Part shown: piece by piece, positions 16,925-25,890 of the stretch | Numbering within the stretch: position 1 is the stretch's first letter | How the letters are laid out: each line of letters opens with the position of its first letter | Assembly: GCA_050291745.1 (NCBI GenBank) | Contig: JBNKKI010000173.1 | Location: forward strand, 16,807 to 80,806 | From: JACNJF01 sp050291745 | GTDB taxonomy: Bacteria; Pseudomonadota; Gammaproteobacteria; GCA-001735895 | Direction of reading: 5' to 3' | Length of the DNA stretch: 64,000 nt | Translations under genes and position numbers: made by a program | The notes under the pieces: generated by a model | What the model saw: the letters and a program-made list of their open reading frames with translations, nothing else | What the model was told of the DNA's origin: nothing | Databases searched by the model: none

Positions 16925-17574
16925 AAAGCCATTTTCCTCTCTACATACCGGCCATAAATAGACAGCGGGTATGAAATGATAAAATAAAAGATGCCAACTC
17001 CAATGAGAATTTCCAGAGGTTGTTGGGTTCGTGAAATTAACTGATCTGATGTGCGTAATAGTTCCATATAACCTATTACCGATACCAGTGCAGAATCTTT
17101 GATAACGCTAAGTGCGACTCCCAGCCAGGAGGTAAAAACAGCTCTTAAACCAATCGGTAAACGAATATAAAAAATGGTTTGCCAATAACTCATGCCCAGC
17201 GAACGTGCTGCAATTTGCATAGAGTGATGTACACTTTCAAAACCACTACGAAAAACTTCGCTCATGAACGCCATCGTGTACAGGGAAAGTACAATGGAAC
17301 CTGACACAAAGGGAGCCAGAGGGTGACCAATTGCACCTATATAGGTTGAAAATAAAATCAATTGAATAATCAATGGCACACTACGGAATATATCCAGAAT
17401 GCTACCAATAAATGTATTGACGGCTTTATTGCTTTCTGCCCTGATAAAGCCGACAACAATACCAAGCAATGTCCCAATAACAATTGCTACGACAGAAATA
17501 ATGATGGTGTTCCATACACCGGTAAGAATAAAACCAGTATCATTCCAGGATAAAGGCGTAAATAAAGATCCCAT
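16921..17574 (-). CDS. Polar amino-acid ABC transporter permease 2
   Basis: 217 residues, His/Glu/Gln/Arg/opine-type permease (HEQRo family): N-terminal GVWNTIIISVVAIVIGTLLGIVVGFIRAES and the EAA loop FRSGFESVHHSMQIAARSLGMSYWQTIFYIRLP. About five membrane helices are expected. It forms a heterodimeric pore with the product of the preceding gene. Its start overlaps that gene's stop by one base, and its end overlaps the ATPase start by four bases, showing a tight operon. Confidence 0.9.
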   Translation of the reverse strand: MGSLFTPLSWNDTGFILTGVWNTIIISVVAIVIGTLLGIVVGFIRAESNKAVNTFIGSILDIFRSVPLIIQLILFSTYIGAIGHPLAPFVSGSIVLSLYTMAFMSEVFRSGFESVHHSMQIAARSLGMSYWQTIFYIRLPIGLRAVFTSWLGVALSVIKDSALVSVIGYMELLRTSDQLISRTQQPLEILIGVGIFYFIISYPLSIYGRYVERKMAL

Positions 17575-18239
17575 TAGATTTCTCCCCTGAACAGTTTACG
17601 CGAGATAAGTGATGAACTGATCAATACCAGTTTGGTAATGAGAAAGTACATAACGGCAGCCACAATAAAAAACTCCAGCGTTCTAAATGATAGAGACTGT
17701 AATCTCTGGGTTTCTCCGGATAATTCACTCATGCCTACCAGTATGCCCAGTGAACTCATTAAAATTGACCATACAAACTGATTAGTCATCGGGTGATAAA
17801 TTCGTCTAAACATTTGCGGTAGAATAATATATCGATACACTTGTAAACTGGTCATACCGAGAGATTTGGAAGCGCTATACTGGGTTTTTGGAATGGACAT
17901 GAACCCACCGCGAAAAGTCTCAGTCAGATATCCTGCATTAATAAAAACCAGTGCACTTAGTACGGCGGCATATGGACTTAAATGGATGCCGAATGCACCA
18001 AGCCCGAAATAAGCCATATAGATTTGAAACAATGCCGGTGTATTTCTGGCAATTTCAACCCAGGCGATGGCGATATAGCAGAATGGTTTAGTGTGATTCA
18101 TTTTGACAATCGCCAGCAAAACAGCAATGGCAATGCCTATGAGCATAGATAGAACGGAGACATGCAGGGTAACAAAAGCCCCCTGAAGCATCTCAGGCAT
18201 TTTCTGGAATACAATATTCCAGTGAAATTGATAGTCCAT
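17574..18239 (-). CDS. Polar amino-acid ABC transporter permease 1
   Basis: 221 residues of the same HEQRo permease family (GAFVTLHVSVLSMLIGIAIAVLLAIV; EAA loop FRGGFMSIPKTQYSASKSLGMTSLQVYRYIILP). It is the first permease after the binding-protein gene, from which it is separated by about 180 bases containing a strong hairpin. It works with the second permease and the ATPase to import an amino acid across the inner membrane. The neighbouring proline-catabolic gene putA makes proline or a related compound a possible substrate, but sequence alone does not show it. Confidence 0.9.
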   Translation of the reverse strand: MDYQFHWNIVFQKMPEMLQGAFVTLHVSVLSMLIGIAIAVLLAIVKMNHTKPFCYIAIAWVEIARNTPALFQIYMAYFGLGAFGIHLSPYAAVLSALVFINAGYLTETFRGGFMSIPKTQYSASKSLGMTSLQVYRYIILPQMFRRIYHPMTNQFVWSILMSSLGILVGMSELSGETQRLQSLSFRTLEFFIVAAVMYFLITKLVLISSSLISRKLFRGEI

Positions 18240-18362
18240 ACCTGGTAATCCTCTATTGAGTTATTCACATCAGGTTAAGAGCAGGATGATTTGCTCAACC
18301 TCAGTTAGACAGGCCAGCGAACAGGCATGTTCGGCTGGCGTTTGTTCGCAGTAACAATACTA

Positions 18363-18402
18363 CCCTGTTCAGTTCAACCGGATAACAGGTTGATGAACAG
18401 GG
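18363..18402. promoter_or_regulatory. Intercistronic hairpin between binding-protein and permease genes
   Basis: CCCTGTTC and GAACAGGG pair at the base, and CAACC/GGTTG pair above, giving a long stem between the binding-protein stop and the first permease. On the minus (transcribed) strand no T-run follows. A partial terminator or RNA-stabilising stem that leaves the binding protein in excess over the permeases is the usual role of such structures. Confidence 0.55.
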
Positions 18403-18417
18403 CGCTTTTTCTAATTA

Positions 18418-19239
18418 TTATTTATTATCGCGTAAAGCCTGGATCAGATCTGCAGGCGCATCTGAGCCAAAGTGTTGATTATAGCGTTGATCCAGTTTAC
18501 CGTCACGAATCTGATGAATCAGAAACAGGTTCAGATAATTAATCCAGCTTACTTCACTTCTTTTGGCGATTAGGCCAACCACATCGTCATAATTTGGCAC
18601 AAAAGGGCCGGCAACATAGTCTTTGAATTCTTTTGATTGTAATTTAGTTGCGATATTAGTGTTGGTAGAAATAATAGCATCTACTTTACCCTGGTATAAT
18701 CCGAGGAATGCATCATTTTCTGATTTAAAAGCTGTGTAGTTGCTTTTACCCCAGCCTTTTTTCTTAGCATATGCCAGATACTCAGTTTCATAAGTTGTTC
18801 CCAGTGCTGCACCGACTTTTACTTTTTTCAAATCATCGAAAGTATTGATGTTTTTACCGGGTTTGGAGAAGACCTGAAACTTGAAAACAAAGTAGGGGTA
18901 GGTGAAACCAACCGATTTAGCACGTTCCAGAGTATCAGAAGTAGAACCAACAACGACATCAGTTTTTCCTGAAACCAGAGATGGAATTCGGTCACCCCAG
19001 GTAAGATTCAAAACATTTGATTTAACACCCAGAGCGGCAGCAAGATCATTACAGTAATCTACATCAAAACCGGCTGGTTTATTATCTTTGTCAAAATAAC
19101 CCATGGGTGGAAAGTCTAGCACCACGCCACAATTTAAGGTCCCTCTATCAAGAACTGTATCCAGTTGATCAGCTCTTGCATTGACTGTAAACAGGAGAGT
19201 CAATGCAGCAGCCATAACAGGTATATTTAATAATTTCAT
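18418..19239 (-). CDS. Periplasmic amino-acid-binding protein (SBP family 3)
   Basis: From the ATG at 19239 the product is 273 residues with a signal peptide (MKLLNIPVMAAALTLLFTVNARA). The mature part begins DQLDTVLDRGTLNCGVVLDFPPMGYFDKDNKPAGFDVDYCNDLAAAL, the family 3 pattern of polar amino-acid receptors such as GlnH, ArtJ and GltI. Later motifs include DVVVGSTSDTLERAKSVGFTYPY. A longer frame (to 19440) runs into the putA 3' end and lacks support. This receptor gives the importer its specificity; the ligand is not evident. Confidence 0.9.
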   Translation of the reverse strand: MKLLNIPVMAAALTLLFTVNARADQLDTVLDRGTLNCGVVLDFPPMGYFDKDNKPAGFDVDYCNDLAAALGVKSNVLNLTWGDRIPSLVSGKTDVVVGSTSDTLERAKSVGFTYPYFVFKFQVFSKPGKNINTFDDLKKVKVGAALGTTYETEYLAYAKKKGWGKSNYTAFKSENDAFLGLYQGKVDAIISTNTNIATKLQSKEFKDYVAGPFVPNYDDVVGLIAKRSEVSWINYLNLFLIHQIRDGKLDQRYNQHFGSDAPADLIQALRDNK

Positions 19240-19405
19240 ATTATTTCTCTCTATAGAATATATTTTATTTAGAACCAGTATTGGTTCGGATATTTTATTT
19301 CCCCATCTTATAGCAAGTAGGGTAAAAGTGATAATTTCAGGATGTATGTATATCGTTAAATAAAACCTCCTCAGTAATAATTGGTCATCTAAATAGTATA
19401 AATTG

Positions 19406-22400
19406 TTAAGAAATTCGTGAAAGTAATTCAGTGTTTCCACCGGATGCTGTGGTATCTACACAAACATGTCGTTCTGATAATATATGTCCATTATCGGGTT
19501 TTCCTGTAATCAATGGTTTTATCGTACCTCTGGTTTCTGATAATGCCTGATCAAGGCTTTTAGCCTGTTCAATATCTCCCCACCAGACTAAGGCGGAATA
19601 CCCATTCAGTATGGTTAATATATCAGCCGATATCAATTTTCCATATTCAACGGCATTCCCACCTGCTTCTCTAATTAAGCGAGCCTGCTCAGCGGCTGCC
19701 TGTTGTCCCGGTCCTAAACATAACAGGGGAGCTTTTGCTATGCCACTTAGCTGATTTGACTCACCTGTTGGCCCGGGTAAATTAATCGATTGCAAATTAC
19801 CGGAAGCACCAGCAGCTTCATTGATCAGGTTTTGTAGTTCTTCAACAGACATTGAAGGCTCGCTGGAATAATCAGTATCAATAGCCGGTGCCGGACGTTG
19901 ATAAAAGCGTTCAAGATAATGCGGTCCTCCTGCTTTTGGTCCGGTACCTGATAAACCATTGCCGCCAAAAGGCTGGCTTCCTACTATGGCACCAATTTGA
20001 TTGCGATTGACATAAATATTACCGGCATTTATTTTCTCGCAAACATCCTGAACCCGGTCATCAATGCGCGTCTGTAAGCCAAAAGTTAAACCGTAGCCGG
20101 TATTATTAATCGCATTAATCACCTGATTGATCTGAGTGGCTTTAAATGTTGCCAGGTGCAGTACAGGGCCAAATATTTCCTGCTCTAAATCCTCAATACC
20201 ATTGACTTCAATAACAGTCGGGCCACAAAAAGTACCCATTTCAGGACTGGATAATCGCTTTAAAAGGCGATTTTCTTTTTCTGCGCGATTGATATGTGAT
20301 TCAATGATATCTAATGCCTGCTGATCTATAACAGGGCCTGAATCAATTTGTAAGAGCCAGGGATCACCCAGCCTCAATTCATCCATAGCACCAAACAGCA
20401 TCTTTTTAAATGTTTCTGCAATATCTTCCTGAACATATAGACAACGTAAAGCAGAGCATCTTTGTCCAGCTGATTGAAAAGCACTTTCAATAACTGCTTT
20501 GACAGCCTGTTCCGGTAATGCAGTACTATCAACAATCATTGCATTAAGACCACCTGTTTCGGCAATCAATGGTGCTCCAGGTTGAAGATGTTTTGCCATC
20601 GAACTACGAATAAGCTGGGCTGTTTCGGTTGAGCCGGTAAATACAACACCGTTGATACGTGGATCACTGGTTAGCAAAGCGCCAGTTGAGCCTTCACCCG
20701 GTAGTAATTGAAGAACATGATCAGGTACACCTGCTTCATGCATGAGTTGTACTGCACGCCAGGCGATGAGTGGGGTCTGTTCAGCCGGTTTAGCCAGTAC
20801 CGCATTACCGGCAGCCAGTGCTGCGGATATCTGTCCGGTAAAAATGGCCAGTGGAAAATTCCACGGGGAAATACAGGCATAAACACCAATAGGCGTATCA
20901 TCACTCGCATTGGCAGCATAATAGCGAAGAAAATCAACAGCTTCGCGAATTTCAGCCACTGAGTCAGATAATGATTTACCTGCCTCTCTTGCCAGAAGAG
21001 CAAATATTTCTCCGAAATGTAATTCATACAGATCAGCGACCTTATTTAATATTTCAGCGCGTTTTTCAGTGTCTGCATCCCAGGTTTTTGCTGCAAGCAG
21101 AGCTGACTCAACTTCAGATTCATCCGCCTGCTGTACGGAACCAACTTTATCTTCAGGAATGGCAGGGTTGTAGCAGTCAATTTGGTCACCCTTAAAATCA
21201 ACGGCCGAGGCAATAAGCGGGGTGGCTTGCCATTGATGTTCATGAAAAGGTTCACGAGCAGTATCAATTTCTTTAAGTGATTCCCAGTTATTCAGATCCC
21301 AGCCACGTGAATTGCTACGTTGTGGCTGAAATAAATCTGTGCCTGTCCTGATATTGCTGCTTAAATTATCTGAAATTTTTGCGAAAGGGTCAGCAGCGAC
21401 AATTTCCGGTGGTACATCTTCATCGACTACCTGATTAACAAAAGAACTGTTTGCACCATTTTCCAATAAGCGGCGCACCAGATAAGCTAACAGATCCTGA
21501 TGCGCACCAACTGGGGCATAGATTCGACAAAGAGTATTTTCCTGTGCCTTGATTAACTGGTGCAACTGTTCACCCATGCCATGCAATCTTTGAAATTCAA
21601 AAGCAGTTTTGTCGGTGGCCATGTGTAAAATAGCCGCTGCCGTATGGGCATTATGGGTGGCAAACTGCGGGTAGATACGATCCGACATATTCAGTAAGCG
21701 CTTTGCATTAGCAATATAAGAGATATCGGTAGCCGCTTTTGAGGTAAATAGAGGAAAGTCAGCCATACCCTTAAGTTGTGCCAGCTTGATTTCACTATCC
21801 CAATAGGCACCTTTTACCAGGCGAACTGTAATGCGGCGATCATATTGCTGAGCCATCTGGTAAAGAATATCTATAACCTGGGTAGAGCGCTTTCCGTAAG
21901 ACTGTACAACGACCCCAAATCCATCCCATCCGGATAAAGCTGGTTCAGCAAACACCTGTTCTATTACTTCAAGAGATAAAGATAGCCTATCGGATTCTTC
22001 AGCATCAACTGTAATACCCATATCAGCTGACTTGGCTAATAAAACCAGTGATTTTAATCTTGGTACTAATTCATTTAACACCCGTTCCCGCTGGGCCAGT
22101 TCATAGCGTGGGAATAGTGCCGATAATTTGATAGAAATACCCGGATTAGTTCGAATATCAGTACCCTCACAGGCAGTTGCTATAGCACTGATAGCTCGTG
22201 AGTAGGCAAGGTGGTAACGACTGGCATCTGAACTGGTAATAGCGGCTTCACCGAGCATATCGTATGAATAAGAATAGCCCTTTTTTTCCATACCCTGCGC
22301 GCGCTTCATTGCTGACTGAATATTTTCACCAAGCACAAACTGGCGTCCCATCTCTTCCATTGCCCGATTTACAGCAGTACGGATGACGGGTTCCCCAAGG

Positions 22401-22852
22401 CGTTTTATAGCGGCTTTTAAATGACCTACAGGTCCTGGAGACTGCTCCTTTAATACCTTTCCTGTCAGCATCAGAGCCCAGGTTGAAGCATTAACCAGTG
22501 GAGAAGTCGAATGCCCCATGTGCTTCGCCCAGTCACTGGAAGCAATTTTATCTTCGATAAGTGCATCGATGGTTTCAGCATCGGGTACTCGCAAAAGTGC
22601 TTCAGCCAGGCACATTAATGCAATGCCTTCGTCAGTAGACAGTCCGTATTCAGCCAGAAATATTTCCATTAAACCGGGATTAGACTGCCCCCTGATATCT
22701 GATACCAGTTGGGCACCGTGTTTACTGATCAGTTGCCGTTCAGCTTCAGAGAGGTTTGTCTGGCTGATCAGTTCCTTAATAATTTCAATTTCATTGCGGT
22801 AAGTAAGCTGATCTATTTGCTGAATATTACCGGTATTGCTTACAGTAATCAT
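19406..22852 (-). CDS. putA: Bifunctional proline dehydrogenase / L-glutamate gamma-semialdehyde dehydrogenase
   Basis: PutA oxidises proline to glutamate with FAD and NAD+, passing electrons to quinone at the membrane. The N-terminal helical region and proline dehydrogenase barrel span about residues 60-490 (VDAEESDRLSLSLEV, RLVKGAYWDSEIK, FATHNAHTAAAILH, EFQRLHGMGE). The aldehyde dehydrogenase spans about 555-1010, with the general base in AETGGLNA (E765) and catalytic C799 in AGQRCSALR. A C-terminal domain (about 1050-1148, ending DTTASGGNTELLSRIS) marks a type B PutA. At 1148 residues it lacks the N-terminal ribbon-helix-helix DNA-binding domain of enteric PutA, which fits the separate Lrp-type regulator divergently encoded 80 bases away. 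Confidence 0.97.
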   Translation of the reverse strand: MITVSNTGNIQQIDQLTYRNEIEIIKELISQTNLSEAERQLISKHGAQLVSDIRGQSNPGLMEIFLAEYGLSTDEGIALMCLAEALLRVPDAETIDALIEDKIASSDWAKHMGHSTSPLVNASTWALMLTGKVLKEQSPGPVGHLKAAIKRLGEPVIRTAVNRAMEEMGRQFVLGENIQSAMKRAQGMEKKGYSYSYDMLGEAAITSSDASRYHLAYSRAISAIATACEGTDIRTNPGISIKLSALFPRYELAQRERVLNELVPRLKSLVLLAKSADMGITVDAEESDRLSLSLEVIEQVFAEPALSGWDGFGVVVQSYGKRSTQVIDILYQMAQQYDRRITVRLVKGAYWDSEIKLAQLKGMADFPLFTSKAATDISYIANAKRLLNMSDRIYPQFATHNAHTAAAILHMATDKTAFEFQRLHGMGEQLHQLIKAQENTLCRIYAPVGAHQDLLAYLVRRLLENGANSSFVNQVVDEDVPPEIVAADPFAKISDNLSSNIRTGTDLFQPQRSNSRGWDLNNWESLKEIDTAREPFHEHQWQATPLIASAVDFKGDQIDCYNPAIPEDKVGSVQQADESEVESALLAAKTWDADTEKRAEILNKVADLYELHFGEIFALLAREAGKSLSDSVAEIREAVDFLRYYAANASDDTPIGVYACISPWNFPLAIFTGQISAALAAGNAVLAKPAEQTPLIAWRAVQLMHEAGVPDHVLQLLPGEGSTGALLTSDPRINGVVFTGSTETAQLIRSSMAKHLQPGAPLIAETGGLNAMIVDSTALPEQAVKAVIESAFQSAGQRCSALRCLYVQEDIAETFKKMLFGAMDELRLGDPWLLQIDSGPVIDQQALDIIESHINRAEKENRLLKRLSSPEMGTFCGPTVIEVNGIEDLEQEIFGPVLHLATFKATQINQVINAINNTGYGLTFGLQTRIDDRVQDVCEKINAGNIYVNRNQIGAIVGSQPFGGNGLSGTGPKAGGPHYLERFYQRPAPAIDTDYSSEPSMSVEELQNLINEAAGASGNLQSINLPGPTGESNQLSGIAKAPLLCLGPGQQAAAEQARLIREAGGNAVEYGKLISADILTILNGYSALVWWGDIEQAKSLDQALSETRGTIKPLITGKPDNGHILSERHVCVDTTASGGNTELLSRIS

Positions 22853-22932
22853 AGCTATCTTCGAATAAAAATAGTCATTCTAGAGTATTTGTATTAGTCT
22901 ATATGACTTCAACAGCCGTTTTATTAGTCTGA

Positions 22933-23433
22933 ATGGGTCAAAATATCTCAAAAATCAATGCAAATACGCCAGTAAACCTTGATTCATTTGATGAAAAGAT
23001 TCTGGATGTGCTTTCCGGGCATGGCCGAATTAGTATTAGTGAACTGGCTCGTAGAATTAATTTATCAAAAACACCAACTCAGGCAAGAGTCAAACGGCTA
23101 GAATCTGAAGGCTATATTGTCGGTTATAGGGCCATGCTTGACCCTATTCGACTGGGGCTGGATCATGTCGCTTTCGTCGAAGTTACACTCAGCGATACCC
23201 GTGAAGAAGCCTTAACAAAATTTAATATTGAAGTGGCAAAAATTGGTGAAATAGAACAATGTCATATGATTGCGGGAAATTTTGATTACCTGCTGAAGGT
23301 GCGAACCCGCAGTATGCCTGCCTACCGAAAAGTTCTGGGTGAAAAAATTTCCGCTTTACCGCATGTAGCAAATACAAAAACTTTTGTTGCCATGCAATCA
23401 GTTAAGGAAGAAGTACTCGGCTCATGGGATTAA
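22933..23433 (+). CDS. Lrp/AsnC-family regulator, probable PutR
   Basis: 166 residues: AsnC-type helix-turn-helix at about 20-65 (LDSFDEKILDVLSGHGRISISELARRINLSKTP) and a RAM ligand-binding domain at about 80-160 (DHVAFVEVTLSDTREEALTKFN, GEIEQCHMIAGNFDYLLKVRTRSM). It is divergent from putA with about 80 bases between start codons. In other proteobacteria with PutA lacking its own DNA-binding domain, such a gene (putR) activates putA in response to proline. That role is inferred from family and arrangement. The ATG at 22933 lacks a strong ribosome-binding site. Confidence 0.88.
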   Translation: MGQNISKINANTPVNLDSFDEKILDVLSGHGRISISELARRINLSKTPTQARVKRLESEGYIVGYRAMLDPIRLGLDHVAFVEVTLSDTREEALTKFNIEVAKIGEIEQCHMIAGNFDYLLKVRTRSMPAYRKVLGEKISALPHVANTKTFVAMQSVKEEVLGSWD

Positions 23434-23498
23434 TTTTCCAGTGTCGGTTTATCTGTCAACTGAATCAGTCTTCCCTCTGCTATTTACGCAAAAGTAAA

Positions 23499-24326
23499 TT
23501 AGTCAGACATTAATACTGGTACTACCATGGAAGATAATAAATTCTGTGTAACACCGCCAAATATTTTTTGTTTTAATGTGGGCGTACCATGGCCACCCAT
23601 GACCAGCAGGTCGATATCATATTCAGTTATCTTATTCAGAATGACACTCGATACCGTGTTCTCACCTGGATTTACGTTTAATATACGTGCATTAACCTGA
23701 TGGCTTTTCAAGTGGCTTGCCAGACCTTCAACAAGCACTTCACTTTTACTTTTTAATTGCTTTTTACTGGCAACCACCAGCAATATAACTTCATTTGCTT
23801 TTGCCAGTAATGGAATGGATTCATGTAATGCTCTGCTGGCAGCAGGTGTACCATCCCAGGCAACCAGTGCTTTGTTGTATTCTGTTTTTTTACTTCCGAT
23901 ATATGGGATAAATAATATCGGCCGGCCACTATGAATTAATACCTGCTGAGCAAATTCTACTAATCTGGAGTAATTATCTCTGGAAGGATTTGGCTGGCTT
24001 AATATTATCAGGTCATAGTTCCTGCTATAGTGCGCCATTTTGATGGCACTGTTTAAACTGTTACCCGTTATAACGATTGTTTTGACTGGTTGACCACGCT
24101 CTACTGCATCCTTTGTAAAGTCATCTGCCAGCTTGTGTGCGAGTTTATAAGCCATTCGAAGAATGGCTTTGTCATCATCACTTCTGGCATGCACTGGCTT
24201 CATTGACTCCAGAGATACACCTGTTATGTTAGCGTCAAATTTTTCTGATAGCTTATAAGCTGTATTTACCCGATCAGAATTTATTTCGCTGTCATCCAGG
24301 AAAACAAGAATATCCTTTATTGCCAT
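23499..24326 (-). CDS. Tandem universal stress protein
   Basis: 275 residues with two UspA folds. The first (1-140, IKDILVFLDDSEINSDRVNTAYKLSE) has lost the glycine-rich ATP loop (LSQPNPSRDNYSRLVEFAQQVL). The second (145-275) keeps it (VMGGHGTPTLKQKIFGGVTQNLLSSMVVPVLM). Tandem Usp proteins of this kind respond to starvation and stress in the cytosol. It lies 33 bases downstream of the LIV-type ABC operon and on the same strand, so it may be co-transcribed as a last gene. A divergent role is not indicated. Confidence 0.88.
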   Translation of the reverse strand: MAIKDILVFLDDSEINSDRVNTAYKLSEKFDANITGVSLESMKPVHARSDDDKAILRMAYKLAHKLADDFTKDAVERGQPVKTIVITGNSLNSAIKMAHYSRNYDLIILSQPNPSRDNYSRLVEFAQQVLIHSGRPILFIPYIGSKKTEYNKALVAWDGTPAASRALHESIPLLAKANEVILLVVASKKQLKSKSEVLVEGLASHLKSHQVNARILNVNPGENTVSSVILNKITEYDIDLLVMGGHGTPTLKQKIFGGVTQNLLSSMVVPVLMSD

Positions 24327-24359
24327 TCTTACTCTTACTATATCCGGGTTTATCCTAAA

Positions 24360-25136
24360 CTAGATAGCAAGATACTCATGTCGTAACTCTTCATTATCCA
24401 GTACTTCCTGTGCAGTGCCATCAAACACAATATTACCCATATCAAGAATCAGTGCTCTATCAGCCAGACGTAAAGCGGCAACTGCATTCTGTTCCACAAT
24501 AATGGTGGTAATACCCTGTTTTTTGATGCTATCTACAATGTTGGCAATTTCCTGCACAATAACAGGAGCCAGACCTTCATAAGGTTCATCTAACAGTAAT
24601 AATTTAATATCACGGGCCAGCGCACGGGCTACAGCCAGCATTTGTTGTTCACCACCGGAAAGTGTTGTGCCAATTTGATTGCGACGTTCAGCCAGGCGTG
24701 GAAAGTGTTCATAAATACGATCAATACCCCAGCCAATGGGTGGTGCTATCTGAGATAGCACTAAATTTTCTTCTACGGTTAATCCTGGAATTATTCGTCT
24801 ATCTTCAGGTACCAGAGCAACACCATTCTGTGCCGCTTCATGTGCAGCCATACTATGAATAGGCTTATGATCCAGCCAGATTTCACCATGTGTCACCTGC
24901 GGGCTATCAACTCTGGCAATAGAGCGTAAAGTAGATGTTTTTCCCGCACCGTTTCGACCTAATAATGCAACCACTTCGCCTTCACGAATATCAAAGCTAA
25001 CACCCTGTACGATATAACTTTCACCGTAATAGGAATGTACATCCCAGCAGGAAAAAAATGCAGGATCTGAGCCCTGGTTTAAAACAGGTTTTACTCGTTC
25101 TTCTACAACAACATCACCCAATAATTGATTACTCAT
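24360..25136 (-). CDS. LIV-type ABC transporter ATPase (LivF-like)
   Basis: 258 residues with Walker A LLGRNGAGKTS, signature LSGGEQQMLAVARALA, Walker B LLLLDEPYEGLAPVIV, and a LivF-like C-terminus (GNIVFDGTAQEVLDNEELRHEYLAI). The roughly 25-residue N-terminal extension before the ABC domain (with CWDVHSYYGESYIVQGV) is unusual for LivF. It overlaps the upstream LivG-like gene by 8 bases. It is one of the two ATPases of the importer encoded from 24360 to 29504. Confidence 0.92.
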   Translation of the reverse strand: MSNQLLGDVVVEERVKPVLNQGSDPAFFSCWDVHSYYGESYIVQGVSFDIREGEVVALLGRNGAGKTSTLRSIARVDSPQVTHGEIWLDHKPIHSMAAHEAAQNGVALVPEDRRIIPGLTVEENLVLSQIAPPIGWGIDRIYEHFPRLAERRNQIGTTLSGGEQQMLAVARALARDIKLLLLDEPYEGLAPVIVQEIANIVDSIKKQGITTIIVEQNAVAALRLADRALILDMGNIVFDGTAQEVLDNEELRHEYLAI

Positions 25137-25890
25137 CTTCTGCTTCTCCCAGATAGGCTTCTTTTACTTTGGGGCTATTTCGAATTTCATCTGGCGTACC
25201 AGATGCGATAATACGTCCCTGGGCAAGTACGCTAATACGATCAGCCAGGCTGAATACAACATGCATATCATGTTCAATAATTATTTTGGTCATACCTCTT
25301 TTCTTAATTTTCTGAAGTAGATCAATAGTTTTATTCGTATCGTGACGAGCCATACCTGCTGTGGGTTCATCCAGTAATAATAAACTTGGCTTTTGAATAA
25401 GACCCATTGCCAGTTCCAGGCGACGCTTATCCCCGCGCGATATACTGCCTGCATGCTGGTCATGAAATCTATCCAGACCCACATCGACTAAGGCTGCCAT
25501 GGCATCTTCCTGTAATTGCTTTTCTTTTGACATGCTTTTAAAAGGGTTGAACTTAAAAGTGCCCTCTCTTTTAGCCAGTGCAGGAATTAATACATTTTCC
25601 AGAAGAGTAAGTTCAGGAAAAATTTCAGGTGTCTGGAATACTCTTACCATACCTGCATGATTAATATCATAGGGTTCCATACCAATCATGTTATGACCAT
25701 TAAAGGTAACAGTGCCCTCATCAGGAATTAAACGGCCAATACAGCAGTTTAATAGTGTCGATTTTCCTGCTCCATTGGGACCGATAATAGCGTGAGTAGT
25801 GCCTTCTTCGATCTGTAATTTAATATCGGAGAGCGCATGTAATCCACCAAAAGTTTTATTAACGCCTTCAATTTCAAGAATCATACTCAT
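25129..25890 (-). CDS. LIV-type ABC transporter ATPase (LivG-like)
   Basis: 253 residues with Walker A IIGPNGAGKST and Walker B LLLLDEPTAGMARHD. The signature motif is SISRGDKRRLELAMGL, in place of the common LSGGQQR. This SRGDKRRLE form occurs in a subset of LivG-like ATPases and is not in itself a sign of inactivation. The extended loop FKFNPFKSMSKEKQLQEDAM is typical of LivG. It overlaps the neighbouring genes by 4 and 8 bases, so the operon is translationally coupled. Confidence 0.92.
   Translation of the reverse strand: MSMILEIEGVNKTFGGLHALSDIKLQIEEGTTHAIIGPNGAGKSTLLNCCIGRLIPDEGTVTFNGHNMIGMEPYDINHAGMVRVFQTPEIFPELTLLENVLIPALAKREGTFKFNPFKSMSKEKQLQEDAMAALVDVGLDRFHDQHAGSISRGDKRRLELAMGLIQKPSLLLLDEPTAGMARHDTNKTIDLLQKIKKRGMTKIIIEHDMHVVFSLADRISVLAQGRIIASGTPDEIRNSPKVKEAYLGEAEDE

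Noticed and set aside
19240..19440. Long N-terminal extension of the amino-acid-binding protein
   Set aside because: It overlaps the putA 3' end, lacks a ribosome-binding site, and would place the signal peptide in the interior.
20671..21267. Several long antisense frames in putA (both strands)
   Set aside because: They are shadows of a long conserved gene; the translated text has no domain and unusual composition.
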